From Streptomyces sp. NBC_00249 (GTDB taxonomy: Bacteria > Actinomycetota > Actinomycetes > Streptomycetales > Streptomycetaceae): a DNA stretch of 64,000 nucleotides. Where the stretch lies: NCBI RefSeq assembly GCF_026342355.1, contig NZ_JAPEMV010000005.1, positions 1 through 64,000 on the forward strand, written 5' to 3'. Position 1 is the stretch's first letter; every line of letters starts with the position of its first letter. Made by a program: the position numbers and the translations under genes. This document shows, piece after piece, positions 46,410-54,653 of this stretch. Under the pieces are notes generated by a model. The model had not been told where the DNA came from. It did no database searches and saw only the letters and a program-made list of their open reading frames with translations.

Positions 46410-46424
46410 TGTAACACAGTTACA
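46410..46424. promoter_or_regulatory. TetR-type operator TGTAAC-ACA-GTTACA
   Basis: A perfect 6+3+6 inverted repeat lies 26 bases from the decarboxylase start and 73 bases from the TetR start. Its position and symmetry make it the likely binding site of the divergent TetR protein. Confidence 0.75.
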
Positions 46425-46497
46425 CTGCCGCCGTGGAAGGGTAAAGACCCCTGCACGCAAGAGAACTGACGATCAGGCAGATTGGCGGCCCCTGACC

Positions 46498-47127
46498 ATG
46501 CCGAGGAACTCGCTGACCCGCGAGGAGGTACTGGCGGCAGCCGCCGCCCTGGTCAGGCAGCACGGTCCGGCCGCCCTCACCATGCGGGGGCTCGCCGCCG
46601 AGCTGGGTACGGCCGTGACCTCGATCTACTGGCACGTCGGCAACCGCGAGTCCCTCCTCGACGCGCTCGTGGAGCGGACCGTCCAGGAGATGGGCGCGGT
46701 CCGCCCGGCCGGCCGCACCCCCGCCGAGCGGATCGTGTCGGTGGCCCGGATCCTGCGCCGCGAACTGCGCGGGCGCCCGCACCTGATCGCGATGGTCCAC
46801 GAACGCGGCCTCACCGAGCGGATGTTCCTGCCCGCCCAGCAGGCCCTGGTCCACGAGGTGCACGCCGCCGGGCTGCGCGGGGCGCGGGCCGCCGACGCGG
46901 TGCGCGCCGTCCAGTTCCAGATCGTCGGCTTCCTGCTGGTCGAGCGCAATCGCGAGCGCTCCCCCGCCCAGTCCCCGGCCGAGGGCGAACTCTGGGACCC
47001 GGCCACGGCCCCCGACGATCCGGCGCTCGCCCGCGCCCTGGCCCGCCCGGCCGATCCGGAGCGGCTGTTCCTGCTGTCGGTGCGGGCCCTGACCGAGGCC
47101 CTGCTCGCACCACCACCGGGGAATTAA
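46498..47127 (+). CDS. TetR-family transcriptional regulator
   Basis: A 209-residue repressor. The N-terminal HTH spans about 8-55 (TREEVLAAAAALVRQHGPAALTMRGLAAELGTAVTSIYWHVGNRESLL), and the helical C-terminal domain binds an unknown ligand. It is divergent from the ADC/SDR/amidohydrolase operon and a perfect palindrome lies between them, so it probably represses that operon and perhaps itself. ATG 46498 is chosen as the start of the HTH sequence; the open frame extends upstream without a site. It is followed, after 143 bases, by the RING-protein gene. Confidence 0.93.
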   Translation: MPRNSLTREEVLAAAAALVRQHGPAALTMRGLAAELGTAVTSIYWHVGNRESLLDALVERTVQEMGAVRPAGRTPAERIVSVARILRRELRGRPHLIAMVHERGLTERMFLPAQQALVHEVHAAGLRGARAADAVRAVQFQIVGFLLVERNRERSPAQSPAEGELWDPATAPDDPALARALARPADPERLFLLSVRALTEALLAPPPGN

Positions 47128-47270
47128 GGATTTGCCGCGCCGTGCGGGCCCGTGATGGGATCCGTCGTACGGGGGCGGCTCCCCGGCGTGCATCCTTCTC
47201 CCTTCCTCCAACGAACCCGCGCGCCCACTCTCCGCCCCCGTTTTTTCGTTCCCGGAGGGGGAATTCACCC

Positions 47271-49967
47271 GTGTCTGCCATCGAGTCCGTCCTGCTGCGC
47301 CGGCTGGGGACCGTCTACGTCGACTCACCGCCGGCCGCCGCGACGCCCGGCCGCGAAGGGGTGCGGCCCCTGGAGGCCGAGCTCCTCGAACGCGGCCATG
47401 CGATGGGCCCGGAGCTGCACGCCGCGCTCTCGGAGCTCGCGCCGACCGACCTCGCCGAGGAGCGGCTGCGGCTGCTCGCGCTGGTGGACGAGCTCATGGG
47501 CGCCGACCGCACGCACAAGCCGCTCTTCCGCCGCTTCCCCTTCTCGATCCCGCACGACACCGAGCACTGGTACGTCAGCCGGATCTTCGCCCTGCTGCTC
47601 CAGGAACCCGAGCAGCCGTGCGTGCTGTGCGGGCAGGCCCGTACGGTCCACCCCGTCGCGCCCTGCGCCCACCTCGTCTGCCGCGCCTGCTGGGACGGCT
47701 CCGACTACACCGGCTGCCCCGTCTGCAACCGGCGCGTCGACGCCGCCGACCCCTTCCTGCGCCCGGGCCTCCTCGGCCGGCCCGCCCGCGCCGCCCGGGC
47801 GGGCCGCAAGGTCGAGGACCCGCCGACGGGCCCGCTGCGGCTGCTCCGGCTCGGCACCGGCCTGCCCGACGACTGCGCCCGGGTGATCGCCTCGCTGCTC
47901 GCCCGGCAGACCCCGCTGTCGCCCGAGGACCGCGACGACCTGGCCCTCCTGCTGCCGACCGCCCCGGCGGACCTCGGCTGGCTCCCCGAGCGGATTCCCG
48001 TACGGGAGACCAAGGCGCAGGTCCTCGCCACCCTGCTGGGCGACTGGCGGACCGAGGAGGCGGCCCGGCCGCTGCTCGCCGCCCGCCTCACCACCGCCAC
48101 CGACGTGCTGCGGCTGCTCGCCGTGCTCTCCGGCGGGAACGCGGGCCTGCTGCCGCTGCCCCGGTTCACGAACCTCGGCCGGCCGCTGCGCCGGGAACTC
48201 CTTCGGGTGCTCGACGCGTTGAACCCGCAGTACCTGGTCGAGGACCTGCTGCGGCACCCGGTGGCCTGGAAGCGGGCCGCCGAGACCCTGCACCCCTTCG
48301 AGCGGTACGCCCGCCACCCCCGGGCCGCGCTCGCCTTCGCCGTGCTGCGGGGCACCACCGTGTCCACCGCCTCCCCGCTCGGCACGGCGCTGCTGGAGAC
48401 GGCCGCCGCGCACCCGGAGGCCGTACGGGTGGACGGGGACCGGATCCGGCCCGCCACCTGGGCCGGCCGGCTGGAGCAGGCCCTCGCCGAGGGGGACGCG
48501 GGGGCGGCGGCCGCGCTCGCCGGGCAGCGCCCGGGTGAACTCGTACGCCGCCTCGACCACCTGCTGCGCCTGCACCAGGGCCAGGAGCCGCTGCCCGAGC
48601 TGGAGCGGGCGCTCGCGCGCGGGCTGCCCTCCGTCGGCGCGGGCCCGCTGCTGTCCGCGCTCGGCGCGCTGCGCACGCGCGCCGAGGACCGTACGGGCGG
48701 GCGCCGGGTGTTCTTCCCGCGCGGCAAGGTGGCGCGGGCCCAGGTGGCGTGGGAGGAACGGGCTCCGCTGCCCGCGCCGCTCGTCGGGGCGGTCGTGGCC
48801 CGGCTGGAGGGCGAGGTGCTGCGCCGGTTCGCCGCCGCCGACGGGGACCCGTACGAGCTGGCCGTCCTCGACTCCGGGCTCGCCGACCTGACGGTGCCCT
48901 CCGGTGAGCGCACCGCCGCCAAGGCGCTGGTGGCCGTCCCGCGCGGCAGTACGCAGACCCTGCCCGAGGGCGAGGTGCTGCGGCTGTTCCTGCACTGGAC
49001 GGAGCCCGCGGACAACCGGACCGACCTCGACCTGTCGGTCGCCTTCTTCGACGCCGACTGGCAGTTCACCGGCGTGTGCGACTACACCAACCTGAGGCAC
49101 GGACCGGCCGGGGCCGCCACCCACTCGGGTGACCTCACCTCGGCGCCCGCACCGGACGGCGCCACCGAGTACGTGGACCTGGACCTGGCCGCCCTCGCGA
49201 AGAACGGGGACGTGTACGCGCTCCCGCTGGTCTTCAGCTACAACAACGTGCCCTTCGAGGAGCTGCCGGACGCCTTCGCGGGCTTCATGGCCCTGCCGGC
49301 GGACCGCCCGCGCGGCTCCTCGTACGATCCGCGGACCGTGCGCCAGCGCTTCGACCTGGCGGGCGACTCCCGGGTCTGCATGCCGATGGTCGTGGACCTC
49401 ACCGCCCGCCGGGCGCTGTGGACGGACGTCCACCTGCCGGGGTCGGGCGGCTTCCAGAGCGTGGCCTCGCACGGGGCGCGGCTCGCGTCCATGGCCCGCG
49501 ACGTGTGGGAGCACTTCGGCTCCGGGACCCGTACGACCCTGTGGGACCTGGCGGTGTGGCGGGCCGCGGCCCGCTCCCGCGAGGTGGCCGTCGTACGCCG
49601 GGCAGCTGCTCCGGGGTCGCCCGACGGGCTGTGGGTGTACCGGGCCGGGGCGGACGAGCCGGTGGCCGGTTTCGCCGCCCGGGTCGCCGCGCTGGAGGAG
49701 CCCCAGGCGCGGCGGGAGCACACCGACGCCGACGCGGCCGCCGCCGAACTGGCGGCGGGGCGGCGGGTGTTCCTGGCGACCGTGTACGCGGGCGTGGCCC
49801 CGCCCGGGGCTTCGGGGACGGCGTACCGGCTCTTCCCCGGGCCGGCCGAAGTGGCCGGATCCTTCACCTCGGTGAGCGCCGGGGACCTGGTGGCGGAGCT
49901 GGGGCCGGCGCCGGGTGCGACGGCGGGGGCCGGGCCGGAGGCGAGGGCGGGGTCGGGGGCGGGCTGA
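47271..49967 (+). CDS. RING-finger protein with TerD-like domain (MXAN_6230/SCO0854 family)
   Basis: An 898-residue cytosolic protein with an unusual build. Residues 117-152 form a perfect C3HC4 RING pattern: C117, C120, C132, H134, C137, C140, C149, C152. A long helical region (about 160-520) follows. Near 560-690 a TerD/tellurite-resistance-like domain is recognisable from LFLHWTEPADNRTDLDLSVAFFDADW and the later VFSYNNVPFEELPDAFAGFM. This matches the MXAN_6230/SCO0854 family. RING domains usually act in eukaryotic ubiquitin ligation; no ubiquitin or E2 gene is seen here, so the role is unknown. The GTG start at 47271 follows GGAGGGGG. Confidence 0.9.
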   Translation: MSAIESVLLRRLGTVYVDSPPAAATPGREGVRPLEAELLERGHAMGPELHAALSELAPTDLAEERLRLLALVDELMGADRTHKPLFRRFPFSIPHDTEHWYVSRIFALLLQEPEQPCVLCGQARTVHPVAPCAHLVCRACWDGSDYTGCPVCNRRVDAADPFLRPGLLGRPARAARAGRKVEDPPTGPLRLLRLGTGLPDDCARVIASLLARQTPLSPEDRDDLALLLPTAPADLGWLPERIPVRETKAQVLATLLGDWRTEEAARPLLAARLTTATDVLRLLAVLSGGNAGLLPLPRFTNLGRPLRRELLRVLDALNPQYLVEDLLRHPVAWKRAAETLHPFERYARHPRAALAFAVLRGTTVSTASPLGTALLETAAAHPEAVRVDGDRIRPATWAGRLEQALAEGDAGAAAALAGQRPGELVRRLDHLLRLHQGQEPLPELERALARGLPSVGAGPLLSALGALRTRAEDRTGGRRVFFPRGKVARAQVAWEERAPLPAPLVGAVVARLEGEVLRRFAAADGDPYELAVLDSGLADLTVPSGERTAAKALVAVPRGSTQTLPEGEVLRLFLHWTEPADNRTDLDLSVAFFDADWQFTGVCDYTNLRHGPAGAATHSGDLTSAPAPDGATEYVDLDLAALAKNGDVYALPLVFSYNNVPFEELPDAFAGFMALPADRPRGSSYDPRTVRQRFDLAGDSRVCMPMVVDLTARRALWTDVHLPGSGGFQSVASHGARLASMARDVWEHFGSGTRTTLWDLAVWRAAARSREVAVVRRAAAPGSPDGLWVYRAGADEPVAGFAARVAALEEPQARREHTDADAAAAELAAGRRVFLATVYAGVAPPGASGTAYRLFPGPAEVAGSFTSVSAGDLVAELGPAPGATAGAGPEARAGSGAG

Positions 49968-50002
49968 CAGGGCATCGGGCCACGGCTGTCAGTCCGTGCC
50001 GA

Positions 50003-50008
50003 TATCCT
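50003..50008 (+). promoter_or_regulatory. -10 hexamer TATCCT, leaderless exonuclease transcript
   Basis: TATCCT ends eight bases before the ATG at 50017. There is no ribosome-binding site. The spacing suits a leaderless mRNA. Confidence 0.5.
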
Positions 50009-50016
50009 CTGTGACC

Positions 50017-50985
50017 ATGCTCTACGACCGTACGACCGCAGAGGCGGAATGGCCGACCGCGTACCCACAGGGGTACGCGGTCGTCGACGTGGAGACCACC
50101 GGGCTCGCTCGCGACGACCGGATCGTGTCCGCGGCCGTCTACCGGCTCGACGCTCAGGGCAACGTCGAGGACCACTGGTACACCCTGGTCAACCCGCGCC
50201 GGGACCCGGGCCCCGTCTGGATCCACGGCCTGACCAGCGACATGCTCGCCGACGCGCCGCTCTTCGAGGACATCGCCGAGGAGTTCGCCGTCCGGCTCGC
50301 GGACCGGGTCCTCGTCGCGCACAACGCCATCTTCGACTGGCAGATGATCGCCCGGGAGTACGCGCGGGCCGCCACGACCGCGCCGGTCCGTCAGCGGCTG
50401 TGCACCATCGCCCTGTCGAAGGAGCTCGACCTCCCGCTGCCCAACCACAAGCTGGAGTCCCTCGCCGCGCACTACGGCGTCGTCCAGCAGCGCGCCCACC
50501 ACGCGCTCGACGACGCCCGCGTGCTGGCGGAGGCCTTCCGCCCCTCGCTGCACGCCGCCGCGCAGGGCGGGGTACGGCTGCCCCTGCTGGAGTGCCGCCC
50601 GCTGACGGAGTGGTCGGACTCCCCCGCCACCCCCCGGGTCGGCTACCAGGCTTCGTACGGGGGCGGCGGCAGCTGGCGGGCCTCGCGCAAGCGGCCGCCG
50701 TGCCCGCACCCGAACCCAGGGCGCTTCGAGGACGGCAAGCCGCTCAAGCAGGGCATGCGGATCGCCTTCTCGGGCGACACCTCGGTGGACCGCGAGCTGC
50801 TCGAGGACCGGGCGGTGGAGGCCGGGCTGCACGTCGCGACGAGTGTGTCGCGGCTCACCAGCCTGCTCGTGACGAACGACCCCGACTCCTCGACCTCCAA
50901 GACGGTCAAGGCGAAGTCCTTCGGCACCCCCGTCGTCGACGAGGCGGCCTTCACCCAGCTGCTGCGGGACGTGGCGCCCGCGTAG
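50017..50985 (+). CDS. DEDDh 3'-5' exonuclease with C-terminal BRCT domain
   Basis: A 322-residue protein. The exonuclease part (about 15-185) has motif I VVDVETTGL (D and E), motif II around LVAHNAIFDWQMI and motif III HHALDDARVLAEAF, matching DnaQ/epsilon-type DEDDh enzymes. The C-terminal 75 residues (GMRIAFSGDTSVDRELLED and later VVDEAAFTQLL) look like a BRCT domain, which usually binds DNA ends or phosphopeptides. It probably acts in DNA repair or proofreading. The ATG start at 50017 follows a leaderless promoter; the open frame further upstream is Arg-rich and not family-like. Confidence 0.9.
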   Translation: MLYDRTTAEAEWPTAYPQGYAVVDVETTGLARDDRIVSAAVYRLDAQGNVEDHWYTLVNPRRDPGPVWIHGLTSDMLADAPLFEDIAEEFAVRLADRVLVAHNAIFDWQMIAREYARAATTAPVRQRLCTIALSKELDLPLPNHKLESLAAHYGVVQQRAHHALDDARVLAEAFRPSLHAAAQGGVRLPLLECRPLTEWSDSPATPRVGYQASYGGGGSWRASRKRPPCPHPNPGRFEDGKPLKQGMRIAFSGDTSVDRELLEDRAVEAGLHVATSVSRLTSLLVTNDPDSSTSKTVKAKSFGTPVVDEAAFTQLLRDVAPA

Positions 50986-51084
50986 GAGCGGGGCCGGGGG
51001 CGCGTTGCTCCTCCCGGGTGCAGGCGCGGCGACTCACCCCGGTGGATCTTGTTCCGGTCCGCCGGCCCGCCCAGCATGCGGCGC

Positions 51085-51318
51085 ATGGCACGTTGTGAGG
51101 TCTGCGGAAACGATTACGGCATGTCCTTCGAGGTGCACGCGCAGGGCGCGGTGCACGTCTTCGACTGCTTCTCCTGCGCCATCCACCGCATGGCGCCCAT
51201 CTGCGAGCACTGCCGGGTCCAGATCATCGGGCAGGGCGTCGAGGTCGAGGGACAGTGGTTCTGCGGCGGGCACTGCGCCCGCGCGGAAGGGAGGGTGGGC
51301 ATCGTCGACCGCGTCTGA
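51085..51318 (+). CDS. Small Cys-rich zinc-ribbon-like protein
   Basis: A 77-residue protein with three CxxC-type pairs: CEVC (4-7), CFSC and a following H, CEHC, and CGGHC near the end. The pattern suggests two zinc sites. Similar short actinobacterial proteins are labelled metallothionein in annotations; a LIM or zinc-ribbon fold is equally possible. No signal peptide is seen. ATG 51085 starts the conserved MARCEVCGNDYGMSF; the frame extends 12 codons upstream. It is 99 bases past the exonuclease gene. Role unknown; metal binding is inferred from the cysteines. Confidence 0.75.
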   Translation: MARCEVCGNDYGMSFEVHAQGAVHVFDCFSCAIHRMAPICEHCRVQIIGQGVEVEGQWFCGGHCARAEGRVGIVDRV

Positions 51319-51408
51319 CCCCCGTCCCCCGCCCCTGCCCCTGCCCCCCGCCCGACCGTCCACGACCCCGGAAGGCCACCCGGCCACCGGGGTCCTCCTC
51401 GCTGCGGG

Positions 51409-51414
51409 TACCGT
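51409..51414 (+). promoter_or_regulatory. -10 hexamer TACCGT, leaderless SURF1-family transcript
   Basis: TACCGT is followed by seven bases and then the GTG start at 51422. No ribosome-binding site is present. Confidence 0.45.
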
Positions 51415-51421
51415 CGTGGGC

Positions 51422-52207
51422 GTGTACCGCTTTGTACTGACCCGGCAGTGGGTGTGCCTCACCCTCGTCGCCCTCGTCCTCGTCCCCACGATGGTCAAGC
51501 TGGGGTTCTGGCAGTTCCACCGCCACGAGCACCGGGTCGCGCAGAACGGGCTGATCGCGAAGAACCTGTACGCGGAGCCGGTGCCGGTGACCGAGGTCAC
51601 CTCGCCCGGCCACACCGTCCCGCGCGACGACTACTGGCGTGCCGTCACCGCCACCGGTACGTACGACTCCGCGCACGAGGTCGTCGTACGGATGCGCACC
51701 TCGAACGACGACAAGGTCGGCTTCCACGTCGTGACCCCGCTGGTGCTCGCCGACGGCCGGGCCGTGCTCGTGAACCGGGGCTGGGTGGCCGGCGGGGACG
51801 ACCCGCGCGCCTACCCGCCGGTGCCGGCCGCGCCCTCGGGCGAGGTCACCGTCACCGGGCGGCTGAAGGCGGACGAGACGAGCGGCGGCAGCGGCATCAA
51901 GGAGCGCAAGGGCCTGCCCGACCGCCAGGTGATGCTGATCAACAGCGGGCAGCTCGCGGCGGGCGAGGGCCGGCCCGTCCTCGGCGGCTACCTGGAACTC
52001 TCCGCCCCGGCACCGGCGGACGGCAGTCCCGAGCCGGTGGCGGAACCCGACCACGACTCGATCGGCGCGCACATGGCGTACGCCGTCCAGTGGTGGCTGT
52101 TCGCGGCGGCGGTGCCGGTGGGATGGGTGATCCTGGTCCGCCGGGAACGGCGCGACCGCGAGGAGGCCGCCGCGAAGGCCGTGTCGCCGGAGCCCGCTTC
52201 GACGTAG
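51422..52207 (+). CDS. SURF1-family cytochrome oxidase assembly protein
   Basis: A 261-residue protein with a transmembrane helix at each end (about 8-28 and 210-230), the layout of SURF1/Shy1. The N-terminal KLGFWQFHRHEHR and the central YWRAVTATGTYD, GFHVVTPLVLADGRAVLVNRGWVAGG segments are typical. SURF1 helps insert heme a into cytochrome c oxidase subunit I. The GTG start at 51422 fits a leaderless mRNA. Its stop codon lies inside the -10 of the following SDR gene. Confidence 0.92.
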   Translation: MYRFVLTRQWVCLTLVALVLVPTMVKLGFWQFHRHEHRVAQNGLIAKNLYAEPVPVTEVTSPGHTVPRDDYWRAVTATGTYDSAHEVVVRMRTSNDDKVGFHVVTPLVLADGRAVLVNRGWVAGGDDPRAYPPVPAAPSGEVTVTGRLKADETSGGSGIKERKGLPDRQVMLINSGQLAAGEGRPVLGGYLELSAPAPADGSPEPVAEPDHDSIGAHMAYAVQWWLFAAAVPVGWVILVRRERRDREEAAAKAVSPEPAST

Positions 52208-52210
52208 CGT
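52205..52210 (+). promoter_or_regulatory. -10 hexamer TAGCGT, leaderless SDR transcript
   Basis: TAGCGT includes the TAG stop of the SURF1 gene and is followed by seven bases and the ATG at 52218. The downstream gene can thus be transcribed from inside the end of the upstream gene. Confidence 0.5.
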
Positions 52211-52217
52211 GACCCGC

Positions 52218-52973
52218 ATGGATCTTGGACTGAAGGACCGTGTCTACGTAGTCACCGGCGCGACGCGCGGCCTCGGCTTCGCCTCCGCGCGGGAACTGAC
52301 CGCCGACGGGGCGCGGGTCGTACTGACCGGCCGGGACGAGGAGCGGGCGGCGGACGCGGCCGCCGAGCTCGGCCCGAACGCGGTCGGCGTCGCCGCCGAC
52401 AACGCCGACCCCGAGGCGGCGGCGCGGCTGGTGGCCACCGCCAAGGAGCGCTTCGGCCGCTTCGACGGCATCCTCATCAGCGTCGGCGGCCCGGCCCCGG
52501 GCAGCGCGGCGGACAACACCGACGCGCAGTGGACGGCGGCGTTCGAGTCGGTGTTCCTGGGCGCGGTCCGCCTCGCCAGGGCGGCCGCCGCCGAGCTGGG
52601 CGAGGGCGGGGTCATCGGCCTCGTCCTGTCGGGCTCCGTGCACGAGCCGATCCCCGGGCTGACCATCTCCAACGGCCTGCGGCCGGGCCTGGCGGGCTTC
52701 GCGAAGTCCCTGTCGGTGGAGCTGGGCCCGCGCGGGATCCGCGTGGTCGGACTGCTGCCGGCCCGGATCGACACCGACCGGGTGCGGGAGCTGGACTCCC
52801 TGTCCGGGGACGCGGCCGCCGCGCGGGCGGGCAACGAGTCCCGCATCCCGCTGCGCCGCTACGGCACCCCGGAGGAGTTCGGCCGCACGGCGGCGTTCCT
52901 GCTCTCCCCGGCGGCCTCGTACCTGACGGGCGTCATGCTCCCGGTGGACGGCGGCTCCCGCCACGGCTTCTGA
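52218..52973 (+). CDS. SDR-family oxidoreductase
   Basis: A 251-residue short-chain dehydrogenase. VVTGATRGLGFASA is the cofactor motif. SVGGPAPGS replaces the usual NNAG block. The active-site region has VLSGSVHEPIPGLTISNGLRPGLAG, where the usual YxxxK is not apparent: ISNGLRPGLAGFAKS has Asn and Arg at those positions. The C-terminus has LTGVMLPVDGG. The atypical catalytic region is a trait of a subset of SDRs of unknown substrate. ATG 52218 is favoured by the leaderless promoter. Confidence 0.85.
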   Translation: MDLGLKDRVYVVTGATRGLGFASARELTADGARVVLTGRDEERAADAAAELGPNAVGVAADNADPEAAARLVATAKERFGRFDGILISVGGPAPGSAADNTDAQWTAAFESVFLGAVRLARAAAAELGEGGVIGLVLSGSVHEPIPGLTISNGLRPGLAGFAKSLSVELGPRGIRVVGLLPARIDTDRVRELDSLSGDAAAARAGNESRIPLRRYGTPEEFGRTAAFLLSPAASYLTGVMLPVDGGSRHGF

Positions 52974-53184
52974 CCCCTGCCCTGGCCGGGCGCCGACCGG
53001 ACACCCCGGCGTGCCTCCGGGGCCTGACCGCCAGGCCCCGGCGAGGCGCGCCCGGCACGCGGTGCTCCGCCCCGGCGCCCGCCCCGGGTCCGCTGCCCCC
53101 GCCGATGTGTCTGTCCCGGCGGGGGCGTGGGGTCCGGACGAAGTCCGGGAACGGGGAAGGGCCGCGCGGCGGAGTGGCCGCGGG

Positions 53185-53751
53185 TCACGTCACGCGGCGG
53201 GCGGGGTGGGAGGTGACCTTCAGGCGGGCTTCCGCCGGGAGTTCGGGGAGGGCCGCCGAGGTACGGGCGTGGGTGAGGACCGGCCCGGCCAGCGCGGCCA
53301 GCGCATCGGCGGGGACGGCGTGCGGCTCCAGTTCCAGCGCGACCCGCAGCCTCGGCGCGTCCCGTCGGCCCCGCAGGGCGACCCGGCAGTCGGCGACCCC
53401 GTCGAGCGCCCCCGCCTCCGCGGCCACCGCCTCTTCCAGCGCGCGGCCCCGCAGCACCGCGAAGGCCCCGTCCCCGGTGTCCACGGCCAGCGCCGCGAGC
53501 CTCGGGCGCCGCAGCTGGGCCGCCAGCCACCACAGTGCGAGCAGCACGCACAGCGCGAGTCCGGCGAGCACCGCCCACCACCAGCCGCCCTCCGCGTGCC
53601 AGTACCGCTGCCGGGCCTCGGCCGTGAGCAGCGGGGCGTGCCGGCCGCCGAGGGGCCGGGACGCGGTGAGGACGGAGCCGGCGGCCGCGAGGAGTAGCAG
53701 TCCCGCCAGCGCGAGCAGGGTCCGGTTGACGAGCCCGAGCACCCCGGTCAC
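53185..53751 (-). CDS. amaP: Alkaline shock response membrane anchor protein AmaP
   Basis: A 188-residue protein with two transmembrane helices (about 9-30 and 58-82) and a C-terminal soluble domain with a Asp23-like pattern (LRVALELEPHAVP). AmaP anchors Asp23 to the cell membrane. It is the last gene of the Asp23 operon; its GTG overlaps the stop of the upstream DUF6286 gene by four bases. Confidence 0.88.
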   Translation of the reverse strand: MTGVLGLVNRTLLALAGLLLLAAAGSVLTASRPLGGRHAPLLTAEARQRYWHAEGGWWWAVLAGLALCVLLALWWLAAQLRRPRLAALAVDTGDGAFAVLRGRALEEAVAAEAGALDGVADCRVALRGRRDAPRLRVALELEPHAVPADALAALAGPVLTHARTSAALPELPAEARLKVTSHPARRVT

Positions 53752-54284
53752 CTCGTGACCCGGATCCGTGGCCGCGGCGGGTGCGCGAGGCCCAGTTCCT
53801 CGATGCCGACGGCGAGGACGGTGTCCAGGTCGGCCCGTACGTCGTCCAGTTCCCGGAAGTGCGAGGTGGCCCGGACCCCGACGCGGGAGCGGCCGACCCT
53901 GACCTTGACCGTCCTGACCCCGGAGACCTCCATGGCCCGGTCGCGCAGCACCAGCGCCGCCGCCCGGCGGCCGATCCCGGCCCGCACCCCGGGCGGCCCG
54001 GCGGCCATGGGCAGCAGCCCGCGCAGCCCGGGCGCCAGCGCCAGCAGCAGGAGCGCCGCCCCGGCGAGCGCGAGCGCCCCGCCGGCGACGAGTACGCCGG
54101 TGTCGGCGGGGGTGTGCCGCTCCAGCTGGTGGGCGAGTTCGCGGCGCCAGCGCATCCCGGGGCGGTGTGCCCGTACCGCTGCCAGGTCGTAGAGGAACAG
54201 CCCCGCCACCGCGAGGACCAGGAGCGCGGTGAGCGCGGCCGGGATCCGCCGGGCGGACCGGAAGCGGCGGGCCGGGGCGCTCAC
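53748..54284 (-). CDS. DUF6286-family membrane protein (Asp23 operon)
   Basis: A 178-residue protein with two transmembrane helices (about 14-35 and 63-90) and a soluble C-terminal part (DRAMEVSGVRTVKVRVGRSRVGVRATSHF). This matches the DUF6286 type found in actinobacterial Asp23 clusters. The GTG start at 54284 overlaps the upstream Asp23 stop (GTGA). It is probably another membrane component of the same envelope complex. Confidence 0.8.
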   Translation of the reverse strand: MSAPARRFRSARRIPAALTALLVLAVAGLFLYDLAAVRAHRPGMRWRRELAHQLERHTPADTGVLVAGGALALAGAALLLLALAPGLRGLLPMAAGPPGVRAGIGRRAAALVLRDRAMEVSGVRTVKVRVGRSRVGVRATSHFRELDDVRADLDTVLAVGIEELGLAHPPRPRIRVTR

Positions 54285-54646
54285 CGCAGCCGCCGGTCCC
54301 GGCCGCTGGGGGCCGCGCGGGTGTGGGCGGAGTGGAGGTGCTCGATGTCGATGTCGACCTCGGGGACGGTCATCGCCGCGCACTCCTCGACCCGGAGGAC
54401 GACCTGGCGGCGTACGGCGGCGCACTGGCCGGCGAGGTCGCCGGGGTAGTCCAGCTCCAGGCTGACCCGTACGCGCGCGATGTCGTGGTGGACGGTGACC
54501 GTCGTGTGCGGGACGGCGCCGGGCAGCACGCCGAGGGCTTCCCTGGCGGCCTGGGCGGCGATCTTGGCCACGACCCGGTCGGCGATACGGGTGGCCCCCC
54601 GCTCGGCGGGCGGCACCCGGGGCGGCAGCGCCCTGGGCGTACTCAT
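54281..54646 (-). CDS. Asp23/Gls24-family envelope stress protein, second copy
   Basis: A 121-residue Asp23-like protein: RIADRVVAKIAAQAAREALGV (about 20-40) and VRVSLELDYPGDLAGQCAAVRRQVVLRVEE (about 60-90). The ATG at 54646 has GAGG seven bases upstream; a GTG at 54673 is an alternative. It differs from the first copy in its shorter N-terminus and in a basic C-terminal tail. Gene order and overlaps show one operon. Confidence 0.87.
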   Translation of the reverse strand: MSTPRALPPRVPPAERGATRIADRVVAKIAAQAAREALGVLPGAVPHTTVTVHHDIARVRVSLELDYPGDLAGQCAAVRRQVVLRVEECAAMTVPEVDIDIEHLHSAHTRAAPSGRDRRLR

Positions 54647-54653
54647 CGGGGCC

